64,000 nucleotides of DNA from Ampullaceana balthica (Eukaryota > Mollusca > Gastropoda > Lymnaeidae): contig CALYLW010000014.1 of assembly GCA_944989445.1 (NCBI GenBank), forward strand, positions 2,516,978 through 2,580,977. Direction: 5' to 3'. This document shows, in pieces, positions 45,079 through 54,965 of the stretch. How positions within the stretch are numbered: the stretch's first letter is position 1; each line of letters begins with the position of its first letter. The notes beneath the pieces are model-generated. The model had not been told where the DNA came from. It worked only from the letters and a program-made list of their open reading frames with translations, and searched no databases. The translations under genes and the position numbers were made by a program.

Positions 45079-48000
45079 ATGTTCCAATCTTTCTTCAGAG
45101 AAATCATGCCCCCAAAAAGAAAAACTCAATTAGGTCGTGTTTCTAAAACGGCAAAGAAGCAAGCCTTACATAGAGAAAATGAAACGAATGAACAAACACA
45201 GGCAAGACTTGCTGTTGAGAGAGAAAGAGTTTCAATCAGAAGAGCTAATGAAACCAGTGAACAAACACAGGCAAGACTTGATGATGAGAGAGAAAGAGGT
45301 TCCATAAGAAGAGCTAATGAAACCAGTGAACAAACACAGACAAGACTTGATGATAAGAGAGAAAGAGTTTCAATCAGAAGAGCTAATGAAACCAGTGAAC
45401 AAACACAGGCAAGACTTGATGATGAGAGAGAAGGAGTTTCAATCAGAAGAGCTAATGAAACCAGTGAACAAACACAGGCAAGACTTGATGATGAGAGAGA
45501 AAGAGTTTCAATCAGAAGAGCTAATGAAACCAGTGAACAAACACAGGCAAGACTTGATGATGAGAGAGAAAGAGTTTCAATCAGAAGAGCTAATGAAACC
45601 AATAAACAAACACAGGCAAGACTTGATGAAAAAAGAGTCAGATCTTCAATGAGAAGAGCAAATGAAACAAAAAAACAAACCCAAATAAGACTTGCAGACC
45701 AGAGAAATGGAAATTTAAACAGAAGAAGAAATGAAATGCAGCAAGACCTAAAAGGTGCTGCTCATCAATATGACCCAGATATTCCATACCATCAACATGA
45801 AAAGGTCAACATTGGTGAGATGAACTTGATCTGCAAGCATTGCAGTGCATTTAAATGGAAAGATGAGCACCCTGGAATGTGCTGTTCCAATGGCAAAGTT
45901 AAACTAGAGACTCTGCAACATCCACCTGAGCCACTTGATCATTTGCTTCAAGGTGTATCTCAAACGTCTAAACGCTTCCTAGCCAACATCAGAAAATACA
46001 ACTCATGCTTTCAAATGACATCTTTTGGTGCCAGCAAAGAAATTCGTGAACAAGGATTCATGCCAACATTTAAAGTTCAAGGCCAAATTTATCACAGGGC
46101 TGGATCTCTGCTGCCAGCTGAAGGCGAACCTCAGTTTCTGCAGATCTATTTCATGGGAGACCAAGCTAGAGAAGTCCAACAAAGATGTGCAAACTTTCCA
46201 GACTTGCAACAAAATGTTGTTTTGGAGTTGCAAGAACTCCTACATGCAAACAATGCCTACCTTCACATTTTTAAGACAGCTCTAGAAAGAATGCCAACTG
46301 ATGAATACAAAGTTGTGATACGAGCTGACAAAGCACCAAGACATGAACACCAAAGGCGGTTCAATGTACCAACATTTGATGAAGTGGTCATTGTCATGGT
46401 AGGAAATGAATTTGACAGACGTGACATTGTCCTTCAAAAGCGAAACAACCTTCTCCAAAGAGTTGCAGAAACTCATCGCTCTTATGATGCTCTGCAATAC
46501 CCCCTAATGTTTTGGCAAGGTGAAGATGGGTACTCCTTTGGCATTCCTCAGACAAACCCAGACACGGGAAACAATGTTTTGGGTAAAAAGGTTACAGCAA
46601 TGGACTTTTATGCATATCGAATCATGATTCGCAGTGGTGAAGATAACCATCTCTTGAAATTCAGACAGCTGTTCCATCAATTCATCGTAGATATGTACGC
46701 GAAAATTGAAAGTGAACGCTTGCTCTACATCCGTCTAAATCAAAAGCCGAGAGTTGAAGACTACATTCACCTCAGAGATGCCATTGCAAATGATGCCAAT
46801 CCAAATGATCTGGGGAAAATGGTTATCTTGCCAGCAACATTTACAGGAAGTCCAAGACACATGCATGAGTACACTCAAGATGCTATGACTTATGTCAGAA
46901 ATTATGGAAGGCCAGATTTGTTTATCACCTTTACATGCAATCCACTATGGCAAGAAATTCAGGCTCATCTTTTACCTGGCCAATCAGCAGTGGATCGACA
47001 TGATTTGGTTGCTAGAGTCTTCAAACGAAAACTATCAAAATTAATGGGAGTCATTACAAAAAGTCATGTCTATGGTGAAACGAGATGCTGGATGTACTCA
47101 ATTGAATGGCAGAAGAGAGGCTTACCCCATGCACACATCCTAATCTGGCTGATGAAAAAATTACGACCTAATCAAATTGACAATGTAATCTCAGCAGAAA
47201 TACCAAACTCTACACAAGATAATTTTTTGTTTGAAATTGTTGTGAAAAATATGCTGCATGGACCCTGTGGAAACTTGAACAGAAACTCTGCTTGCATGGT
47301 TGATGGGAAATGCTCAAAAAAATATCCAAGGAATTTGATACAAGAAACTAAAACTGGTGAAGATGGCTATCCTGTGTACAGACGCCGTAAACCAGGAGAT
47401 GGTGGTTTTACTGCAAAAATCAAAATGAAGGTTGGTTCAACATATCAAGAAATAGAAATGGACAACAGATGGGTGGTTCCCTACACTCCAATTTTGACAA
47501 AAATGTTTCAAGCTCACATAAATGTCGAATCTTGCCAATCTGTCAAGGCCATCAAATACATCTGCAAGTACGTCAATAAAGGAAGTGACCAGGCCGTTTT
47601 TGGTCTTGAAGGAAACCAAGAGAATCCAGATGAGGTGCAAAAATTTCTAATGGGTCGTTACATCAGCAGTAATGAAGCAGTCTGGAGAATTTTGAATTTC
47701 CAAATTCATGAACGGTATCCAACAGTTGTTCACTTGAGTGTTCATCTTGAAAATGGGCAAAGAGTATACTTCAACCAAGAAAATATATATCATCAAATTC
47801 TGGAGCCACCAAGAACAACTTTGACAGCTTTTTTTCAACTGTGCCAACAAGACGACTTTGCAAAAACCATTCTCTATTGTGTTGTTCCAAGGTACTATAC
47901 TTGGAATGCTTCTCAAAAATTATTTAAACGCCGAAAACAAGGAGCAGATGTTGAATATCATCCAGGGATAAAATCTTCAGATGCATTGGGACGTGTGTAC

Positions 48001-49914
48001 ACCGTTCACCCATCTAATGCAGAATGCTTCTTTTTGAGGATGCTACTTCATGTTGTTAGAGGACCAACATCCTACACTGACTTAAAAACTGTTGATGGTC
48101 ATGTGTGTGCTACATTTAGGGAAGCTTGCCAAATGCAAGGGCTACTAGAAAACGATCACCATTGGGTCTTGACCATGGAGGAGGCGTGTACATCTCAATC
48201 ACCTACCCGTTTGAGACATCTGTTTTCAATTTTGCTGACAACATGCTCTGTTTCTAATCCACTTGCTCTCTGGGATACATTTAAAACATATTTGAGTGAG
48301 GACATTATGTTGCAAACCAAGAGAGAGAATCAAACACTGCTAATTGAGTTCTCTAATGAGATTTACAAAAGGTGTCTTATGTTGTTGGAGGATTTGTGTG
48401 TATCAATGTCAGGAAGGAACCTTGACCAGTTTGGGTTACCAACGCCTCAAAGAAATGAAAACAATCTTCAGAATAGTGAAATTCTACGAGAACAAAATTA
48501 TAACACAAATGAATTGATGGCCTATGTCTCAGAAAATCAACCACGTTTAGTTGAGGATCAAAGAGCTGCCTACATTCACATCTTAGAACTGGTTACCTCA
48601 AAAAAAGGTGGAATCATATTCCTTGATGCTCCAGGAGGTACAGGTAAAACATTTGTGATCAATTTGCTCTTGGCTACAATCAGACGAGACAAAGGTATTG
48701 CTCTAGCCGTTGCTTCTTCTGGCATAGCATCAACATTGCTTGCCGGGGGTAGAACAGCTCATTCTGCCTTCAAGTTACCTTTGAACATGAACCATTCTGA
48801 GAATGTAACCTGCAACATATCAAAAGGATCAGGAAAGGCCAAGGTACTAGAACAGTGTTCTCTCATTGTCTGGGATGAGTGTACAATGTCACACAAGCGA
48901 GCTCTTGAAGCCTTGAACAACACTCTTCAGGATTTAAAAGGAAACACAAAACTAATGGGAGGAACAGTTGTGGTATTAGCTGGAGATTTTAGACAAACTT
49001 TGCCTGTCATTCCAAGGTCAACACCAAGCGATGAGTTGAATGCCTTCCTCAAAGCTTCAACTCTGTGGAAACAGGTCAAGAAAATGACTCTGACCACCAA
49101 CATGAGAGTCCATTTACATGGAGATAATGCAGCAGGCTACTTCTCACATCAATTGCTTCAACTTGGCGATGGAAAGTGGCAGGTAGACCCAGCATCAGGA
49201 ACAGTTTCTTTCCCATCAAATTTTTGCACTGTAGCAAAGTCACTTGAAGAGTTGAAACTTGCCGTTTTTCCAAACATCCAAGACCAGTTTAAAAATCCTG
49301 AGTGGTTGTGCGAAAGGGCCATTCTTGCTCCAAAGAATTCAAGTGTCAACAGCATCAATTCTCAAATTCAAAATTTTCTACCAGGCATTTCAAACAACTA
49401 CAAATCTATTGATACGGTTACAGATCCGGCCCAAGCTGTTTACTATCCAACAGAATTTTTGAATTCATTAGATCCTCCTGGCATGCCATCACATAACTTG
49501 GAACTTAAAATCGGAGCTCCTATCATACTTCTGAGAAATTTGGATCCCCCTAAACTATGCAATGGAACACGATTGAGCATCAAGCATCTCTTACCTCATG
49601 TAATAGAAGCCACAATTTTGACAGGCTGCGCCAAAGGAGAAGATGTCTTCATCCCAAGAATTCCACTCATACCAACAGATATGCCTTTTGATTTCAAGCG
49701 CCTCCAGTTTCCAATCAGGCTTGCATTTGCCATGTCTATCAACAAGGCACAGGGACAGTCTTTAAAAGTGGCAGGCATTGTACTTGAGGAAGCATGCTTT
49801 GCCCACGGACAGCTATATGTGGCATGTTCTAGAGTTGGGTCACCAACAAATCTTTTCATTTTTGCACCAGACGGAAAAACCAAAAATATAGTCTATCGAC
49901 AAGCCTTAATATAA
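45079..49914 (+). CDS. Helitron Rep-helicase protein (RepHel, 1611 aa, intact)
   Basis: Rolling-circle transposase fused to a PIF1-family DNA helicase. After a basic start (Met1; Met10 in IMPPKRK is an alternative), residues 33-215 hold eight copies of a 23-residue unit with RRANETSEQTQARLDDERER. The Helitron-like N domain follows, with MTYVRNYGRPDLFITFTCNP. The HUH Rep core has the two-histidine motif RGLPHAHIL (H684, H686) and the tyrosine motif YICKYVNKG (Y827, Y831). The helicase has Walker A PGGTGKT (1185-1191), Walker B VWDE (1264-1267), GDFRQTLPV (1302-1310), NKAQGQS (1555-1561) and YVACSR (1580-1585). No stop or frameshift interrupts it and all catalytic motifs are present, so it looks recently active. 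It ends 143 bp before the 3' hairpin. Confidence 0.95.
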   Translation: MFQSFFREIMPPKRKTQLGRVSKTAKKQALHRENETNEQTQARLAVERERVSIRRANETSEQTQARLDDERERGSIRRANETSEQTQTRLDDKRERVSIRRANETSEQTQARLDDEREGVSIRRANETSEQTQARLDDERERVSIRRANETSEQTQARLDDERERVSIRRANETNKQTQARLDEKRVRSSMRRANETKKQTQIRLADQRNGNLNRRRNEMQQDLKGAAHQYDPDIPYHQHEKVNIGEMNLICKHCSAFKWKDEHPGMCCSNGKVKLETLQHPPEPLDHLLQGVSQTSKRFLANIRKYNSCFQMTSFGASKEIREQGFMPTFKVQGQIYHRAGSLLPAEGEPQFLQIYFMGDQAREVQQRCANFPDLQQNVVLELQELLHANNAYLHIFKTALERMPTDEYKVVIRADKAPRHEHQRRFNVPTFDEVVIVMVGNEFDRRDIVLQKRNNLLQRVAETHRSYDALQYPLMFWQGEDGYSFGIPQTNPDTGNNVLGKKVTAMDFYAYRIMIRSGEDNHLLKFRQLFHQFIVDMYAKIESERLLYIRLNQKPRVEDYIHLRDAIANDANPNDLGKMVILPATFTGSPRHMHEYTQDAMTYVRNYGRPDLFITFTCNPLWQEIQAHLLPGQSAVDRHDLVARVFKRKLSKLMGVITKSHVYGETRCWMYSIEWQKRGLPHAHILIWLMKKLRPNQIDNVISAEIPNSTQDNFLFEIVVKNMLHGPCGNLNRNSACMVDGKCSKKYPRNLIQETKTGEDGYPVYRRRKPGDGGFTAKIKMKVGSTYQEIEMDNRWVVPYTPILTKMFQAHINVESCQSVKAIKYICKYVNKGSDQAVFGLEGNQENPDEVQKFLMGRYISSNEAVWRILNFQIHERYPTVVHLSVHLENGQRVYFNQENIYHQILEPPRTTLTAFFQLCQQDDFAKTILYCVVPRYYTWNASQKLFKRRKQGADVEYHPGIKSSDALGRVYTVHPSNAECFFLRMLLHVVRGPTSYTDLKTVDGHVCATFREACQMQGLLENDHHWVLTMEEACTSQSPTRLRHLFSILLTTCSVSNPLALWDTFKTYLSEDIMLQTKRENQTLLIEFSNEIYKRCLMLLEDLCVSMSGRNLDQFGLPTPQRNENNLQNSEILREQNYNTNELMAYVSENQPRLVEDQRAAYIHILELVTSKKGGIIFLDAPGGTGKTFVINLLLATIRRDKGIALAVASSGIASTLLAGGRTAHSAFKLPLNMNHSENVTCNISKGSGKAKVLEQCSLIVWDECTMSHKRALEALNNTLQDLKGNTKLMGGTVVVLAGDFRQTLPVIPRSTPSDELNAFLKASTLWKQVKKMTLTTNMRVHLHGDNAAGYFSHQLLQLGDGKWQVDPASGTVSFPSNFCTVAKSLEELKLAVFPNIQDQFKNPEWLCERAILAPKNSSVNSINSQIQNFLPGISNNYKSIDTVTDPAQAVYYPTEFLNSLDPPGMPSHNLELKIGAPIILLRNLDPPKLCNGTRLSIKHLLPHVIEATILTGCAKGEDVFIPRIPLIPTDMPFDFKRLQFPIRLAFAMSINKAQGQSLKVAGIVLEEACFAHGQLYVACSRVGSPTNLFIFAPDGKTKNIVYRQALI
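45175..45725 (+). repeat. 69-bp in-frame tandem repeat in the Helitron ORF
   Basis: Eight units of 69 bp encoding 23 residues each. Middle units are almost identical in DNA, outer ones diverged. The repeat also opens a 158-codon minus-strand frame and a second plus frame, both artefacts. The encoded segment is highly charged and likely forms a long helix. Confidence 0.95.
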
Positions 49915-50040
49915 GCAATATATAAATTACATGTACTTATTTTTAATTACATTTCAATTTATTTTTTAAATTGTTTTTCAATGAATGAATTGAAATATTT
50001 TTTTTAAAAATCTGTTGACTATTATTTTAATCGTGCGACG

Positions 50041-50057
50041 CCGGGTAACCCGGCTAG
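50041..50057 (+). terminator. Helitron 3' terminal hairpin and CTAG
   Basis: CCGGGTAACCCGG followed by CTAG, then T. This is the rolling-circle termination signal of Helitrons and fixes the right end of the element. Confidence 0.92.
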
Positions 50058-50120
50058 TATTATATATACTCCTTAGTTATATAAAAAAAATTCACCTATA
50101 TCTTATCTCATCTGTTTACA

Positions 50121-50330
50121 GACGCTCCTTCTATACAGAAGATTATTGCGTCCTACGCTTATCTATGGTTTGTGTTTAGTCCTGCATTTTTATTAGAGAT
50201 TTAAATGTTGATAAAGTGTTGGTTTTCCTGGATTCTTCAGGCAACCCATTCCACGCCCGAATTCCGGACGGGAAGAAGGAAAACTTGTATGTGTTTGTTC
50301 TTGCATGCGGAATAAGAATATGCTGTGGCG
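50121..50330 (-). mobile_element. LINE 3' end relic with hairpin tail
   Basis: The minus strand encodes FPSGIRAWNGLPEESRKTNT and then LSTFKSLIKMQD and a stop, the usual C-terminal end of a LINE reverse transcriptase protein. A short 3' UTR and the hairpin tail (GACGC..CTTCTGTATAGAAGG..GCGTC, 50152 to 50121) follow. The tail is shared with the SINEs at 1587-1618 and 38651-38682. Heavily 5' truncated, as is normal for LINEs. A related copy lies at 19390-19950. Confidence 0.82.
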
Positions 50331-50739
50331 TTGTAGATTTATTTAACATTTATGAGTACAATTATGAATACCTTTAAAAATTTGCATTTCATCTTTTCGC
50401 TATAACAATCGGATCACATCGATGATGAGCGTATAGTCATTAATTCAATAACTCAACTGGAACATATGTTATGCGTCTATTGTAAGTTTGTTAAGAGTTT
50501 AATGTTTGGACAAGAAGTGTTTAACGTAAGCCAGCTGACTGGTGTATGCTTCACATAAAGCTTTGAAATCGTTAACGATTAACGAGTGGCTGTAATGTTT
50601 AATGTCTTAAGATGAGGCTGCGGTTTGTTTTGATATGAGATTTTGGTTTGTTTATTATATAAGCGTGTGCTGTGTTAAAAGTTTAAAAGAGGATGAGATG
50701 TGTTAAATATGATACTGTTGTTCGTTTAATGCAAGGTTG

Positions 50740-50965
50740 GGATGTGAGTAATATGAAGCCGCTATGTGTTTAATATTAAGCCGCCATGTGTTTAATATGA
50801 AGCCGCTTTGTGTTTAATATGAAGCCGTGATGTGTTTCATATGAAGCCGCCATGTGTTAAATATGAAGCCGCCATTGTGTTTAATATGAAGCCGCTATTT
50901 GATTAATATGAGTTTGACATAAAGCCTCGATGTGTTTAAATGAAGCTGCTATGTGTTTAATTTGC
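50740..50965. repeat. About 22-bp degenerate minisatellite
   Basis: About nine units of ATGTGTTTAATATGAAGCCG with variable ends. Confidence 0.9.
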
Positions 50966-51367
50966 TGCGACGTCTTCTTCTTCCTCTCCTTAACTTTCTC
51001 TATGGCCCACGATCCATGCATTGCTCACACCGACTCCCGTTTTCATAAGAAGTTGGCAGTGTTTCTGTGACAATGACGAGGATATTTCATTGCTCTACTC
51101 TCTACTCTGCACTGATATCAGAAACATGATTTTAAAAGTAAGTAGGCGATAGAAAAATATGTCAAGTTATTTATAGCCTCAACTGTTCCTTGTGAATGCA
51201 TGATCCAGGCATATTTACCTTGTAATGAGTGAGCTGTTTCCTTGCTGCATTTTTTGCTGCTATTAGCCCATACTGCTTGATTAAGGTCTCACCTTTGACC
51301 AAAGAAGAGAGAGATGAAGTTTTTTTCTTCTTATATTTTTCTTGCTGTTGTAATGTAGTGACTAGCT

Positions 51368-51576
51368 CAGGGGGTGGCCAGACCTGAAGTAAGTGAGAGC
51401 CATTTTAAAAGTTATAAAATTGTTAAGAGCCGCATTGGAGCACTCTGGGTCAATAAACCTGGTTTGGAAATCTTCCACTGATCCTTCTAACATATCTTTC
51501 ATAAATTGTACGCGAGCCGCGATGTGAACACAGAAAAGCCGCATGTGGCTGGCGAGCCGCGGTTTGCCCACCGCTG
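51368..51576. mobile_element. hAT-type MITE (209 bp) with perfect 8-bp TSD
   Basis: Ends CAGGGGGTGGCCAGACC and, from the other strand, CAGCGGTGGGCAAACCGC. The target duplication GACTAGCT is identical at 51360-51367 and 51577-51584. Same family as 11081-11307 in reverse orientation (shared GATCCTTCTAACATAT-like and GAGCCGC motifs). Confidence 0.93.
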
Positions 51577-51934
51577 GACTAGCTCAACAAGAAATGTCTT
51601 TAGAATTGTCATCACTCTTTCAGTTGTGACAAGCACAGTGTTTCCAGCGTTCTTCCAAAACTTCGCGTGTTCCTTTATTCATGGCGTGCTTCATGGTCGT
51701 CGCTGGACCAGCCTCCAACCTGTTGATTCTCTTCCGGGTAAATGTCTCATATTGAAGAAACGTAATCTAGTTGCGCCGGGACGAAAGTTTCAATGGATCC
51801 TTTATTAAATCCCTTATATTAACTTCGCGGCCGTCTCTGTCTGTCGTCATCTCATCATCTCTCTCATCATCTCATGGGCTGGGCGGGCGGAAAAAGAAAA
51901 GTCGAAAATGACCCACTTCCAGTGTGATCCGATC

Positions 51935-52035
51935 GAGCTGAAATTTGGCACACGGACCCGACTCACCTAACAATGCATCGTGTCAAAATTTCAGATCGAT
52001 CGATCGTACCGTAATTAAATTAATGCATTTTTAGT
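51935..52035 (-). repeat. Dispersed ATCGATCG repeat, inverted copy
   Basis: Contains CAATGCATCGTGTCAAAATT and GATCGATCGATCGTACCGTA, the complement of the 17190 and 24010 repeat core. Confidence 0.65.
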
Positions 52036-52384
52036 TTATCCTTATATGAGGTATGTAATTCAAATTCACTGTTTGTTATTGTTTTTTTCTTCCACTTCCA
52101 CGTGAGTTTGAGTTGACGCCGACCGTCGTGTTGACGCCGACCGTCGTGGCGACACCCCCTCACATCCCACCCCCATTTATTAAAGACAAGGGACATCACT
52201 CGGTGTCAGTCTGTAAATGTTTGAAAATAATCAATACTGTTAGTTATGTCTCATATATAAGGGATTCATAGTCAAAAACTTTGTTTTTGCGCGTTTGTTT
52301 TATTTTAGACAAAGTTGTCAGTCCGTAGAATTAGGCTTCCTACTTTCTGATTTGTATTGTTGCATATATTGTTAGCATGCTCGT

Positions 52385-52745
52385 GCCAGAAAACCTCTCT
52401 TCAGCTAGTGACACCCAGGTTCATTACGGAGGGAGCTGGCTCAATGATATGGCTCTTCACCTCGTACAGATAGTGCAGAAAGGTTATAATCCTCGAGATT
52501 GACAGGGTCTTGCACTCGGCACGAGGAAATACTACCCAAGCTCTTCTACCACTCAGCTAATCGATTGAGATCCTGTGAATTTGTTCCTGGTCAGGACTAT
52601 TGATGATCGAATTTTTCCACTGTCATGGATTCAAATACAAGTCTAACAAGGGAGTCCAGTTTCTCAGGCAGGTCTTTGATGTATACTAAGAACAAACAGG
52701 GGTCCAGCGACGAGCTTTGAGGACACCTGATTAAACATCGGTGAA
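52385..52745 (-). pseudogene. LINE reverse-transcriptase palm relic, frameshifted
   Basis: The minus strand gives SSLDPCLFLVYIKDLPEKLD, then DLNRLAEW, CKTLSISRIITFLHYLYEVK and HIIEPAPSVMNLGVT in shifting frames. This is the region around the catalytic motif of CR1/Jockey-like reverse transcriptases. The place of the F-A-D-D catalytic box reads VFESM, so the active site is lost. Several stops and frameshifts make it a dead fragment. It could derive from the same LINE family as 19390-19950. Confidence 0.8.
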
Positions 52746-53510
52746 GGTGCATGACGTCTACCACTACTAACTGGCACCGATCGCCTAGGAAGCTTGATAT
52801 TCATGCGTTAGTGGTGCCATGGCTTATAAAAACAAAACAGTGGAGCTTGTGCAACAACCGTTTACTATGGTTTACACGTCAAAATGCCGTCGAGTTTTTC
52901 CCTACCAGGTCGCCAGCCATATATACACCCCCGAGAGGCACCGGCGGTAAAATGAATGGTGGGTACACTTCTGACCAACACACCAGTCTTAAAATAACTT
53001 TACATCGTGGAAATACAACAGTGGGGTTGTGTTGGTTAATCTAATTACTCTAATGAGAAGTGTTTGTGTCTGTTTGATGGGGGGTGGGAGGAGGGGGGAG
53101 AGGATGCACGCCAGTTGCTGGCGAATGTCTGGAAGTCGCCTGCCATCTGGTTTGGGACGTGGAAACATTTTAACACAAGCTGCTGCAGGTACGAGTCGAG
53201 ATAATTATAAAGCGAATCGTTTTCTTTTAAAAAAATGAAAGTTTGACCTGAAAGTTCGTGTACGACTTATCTTGGGGGGGGGGAGGGAATCTTTTAGGTC
53301 AGGTGCGTTGACCATTTTCGAGTTTAAAAATAAAGGAAATTTGTATTTAGCACATTTAAATGTTGGACTGTCTCTACCAGAGTTTTCATTTCCATTTTTT
53401 AAATCTTTCAATCAAAGTTTTATAGGAAAAGAACATTAAAGCTGATAAATGTATTCTTTCTATAGTATTAAGTCATTTTGTATACAAAAATCTCACTTTT
53501 AAGAGGACTT
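52746..53510. other. Intergenic stretch without a recognised element
   Basis: Short unrelated open frames; nothing recognised on either strand. Confidence 0.4.
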
Positions 53511-53521
53511 ACACATATGTA

Positions 53522-53750
53522 AGGCTGCTGGATAGCGAAGTCAGTAGTGCGCTCGCCTAACGAAGCTGAGGGACGTGGGATCGAGCCCGCGCAAAGCCAC
53601 AGTATAAATGATACGCTAAGAAAGTCCTCCGCTGACACCTGGAAGGGAATCGGGGCACCCACCAGGTATAAACAAGCCCCGAGTAAGCTTTAATGGAAAC
53701 ATTAGGGATCCCCTACGACCATCGGTCATGGGACTTACTTTTTTTTTACT
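53522..53750 (+). mobile_element. tRNA-derived SINE, second family, 11-bp TSD
   Basis: The head has tRNA-like boxes (TAGCGAAGTCAGTAGTGCGC and GGATCGAGCCC), then a body with AAGTCCTCCGCTGACACCTG and a T-rich end, ACTTACTTTTTTTTTACT. The flanking target duplication ACACATATGTA is identical at 53511-53521 and 53751-53761, a sign of LINE-mediated insertion. Different from the family at 1580 and 38455. Confidence 0.9.
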
Positions 53751-53899
53751 ACACATATGTATGTAGCCCCTCTTCTCTGTTTCATCACTAGTACTAAGTA
53801 TCCCTATTATAACGAACTGAGAATACAATGCTACATTTAGAGTGTTGTTACTGCTTGAGGGGGTGCTAGTGACATTTTAGATGGTTGTGACACTTATCA

Positions 53900-54340
53900 T
53901 GAGTTGAAGTATTACAGTTGTAGGTGCTTTGCTAGATTTAGGCTAATATTGCGGGTTTAGGTTAGTTTTAGCAGTTTTGGGTTAAATATAACAGTTTTAG
54001 TTAGGGTTGGTATTACAGCATTAGGTTAGCTCTACAAATGTAGGGTGGGTTGTATAGTTTAAGATTGGTGTTACAGTTTTAGGGTGTTTTCTTTTAGTGT
54101 TACGTTTGTTTTACATTTTAAGTTTGGTATTATAGTTTACTATGCTAGTTAACAGTTTTAAGTTGGGTGTTAATAAAATTGTAAATTAACCTAATATTGT
54201 AAACTAACCTAAAATTTTAAATTATCCTAAAATTGTAAACCAATCAAAAGCTGTAAAACATACCTAAAACTGTATTACCACCATAAAGCTGTAAAACAAA
54301 ACTTAAACTCTAAAATCAACCATAAAACAGCAACACCCAT
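53900..54340. repeat. Degenerate repeats that switch strand midway
   Basis: Left half: diverged copies of TTACAGTTTTAGGTTAG. From about 54175 rightward the copies are the complement, CTAACCTAAAATTGTAAAC. Single units are about 20-36 bp. Confidence 0.75.
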
Positions 54341-54712
54341 TAAATCTCTTTGAATCCAACTACAAAGAGAATTTTATTTCTGATGAATTTCAACTGATGC
54401 ATGATACTCAATATTTTACAGTACTTAATTACTCTAAAATCCTTGAAATATTTCCAGAAATTAATATTTTTCGCAATTAATTGTTTTATTAATAAATGCG
54501 AATTGTTTTATTCCGGTCTCGATATACTACTTGTATAAGTTTCGGTAAAAGTTACGGCTGTTAAGTAATTAAACTTACATAAGAAGCGAAATCACAGAAA
54601 ACATTCGAAAGTTTCCCAAACCGAACATTCTTTAGCAAGGAGAAAACCAAGTTCTAGAAAACGGTCAACGCGAACATTAAAACCAAACAACGAACGGACA
54701 CTAGCTTACGAA

Positions 54713-54965
54713 TCTCTGTCAGAGCGGAGACTGAGGCCGCGCATCGGTGTTGTTTCTGTGGCTCATAGGCGACCATTCGACCAGACTATAGACCACGACT
54801 CTCTGTCAGAGCGGAGACTGAGGCCGGGCATCGGTGTTGTTTCTGTGGCTCATAGGCGACCATTCGACCAGACTATAGATCACGACTCTCTGTCAGAGCG
54901 GAGACTGAGGCCGCGCATCGGTGTTGTTTCTGTGGCCCATAGGCGACCATTCGACCAGACAAAGG
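54713..54965. repeat. 87-bp tandem repeat, about 2.9 units
   Basis: CAGAGCGGAGACTGAGGCCG starts at 54720, 54807 and 54894. Units are almost identical, and the period of 29 codons keeps one frame open (54758-54979). The third unit ends in CAGACAAAG/GTAAAC, which looks like a splice donor. No protein family recognised. Confidence 0.92.

Larger units (their letters stand above)
41854..50057 (+). mobile_element. Putative autonomous Helitron (up to 8.2 kb)
   Basis: The 3' end is clear: hairpin CCGGGTAACCCGG (50041-50053), CTAG (50054-50057), then T. The best same-strand 5' end is TCTAATATATAAAGATGAAA at 41854, preceded by A, giving the A/T insertion expected of Helitrons. The intact Rep-helicase ORF lies at 45079-49914. 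An inverted copy of the 5' end (44240 down to about 44095) lies between, so 41854 may instead belong to a separate 2.4-kb element. In that case the true 5' end lies between 44240 and 45079. Confidence 0.65.

Noticed and set aside
45126..45652. 158-codon minus-strand and 111-codon plus-strand frames
   Set aside because: Shadows of the 69-bp repeat inside the Helitron ORF.
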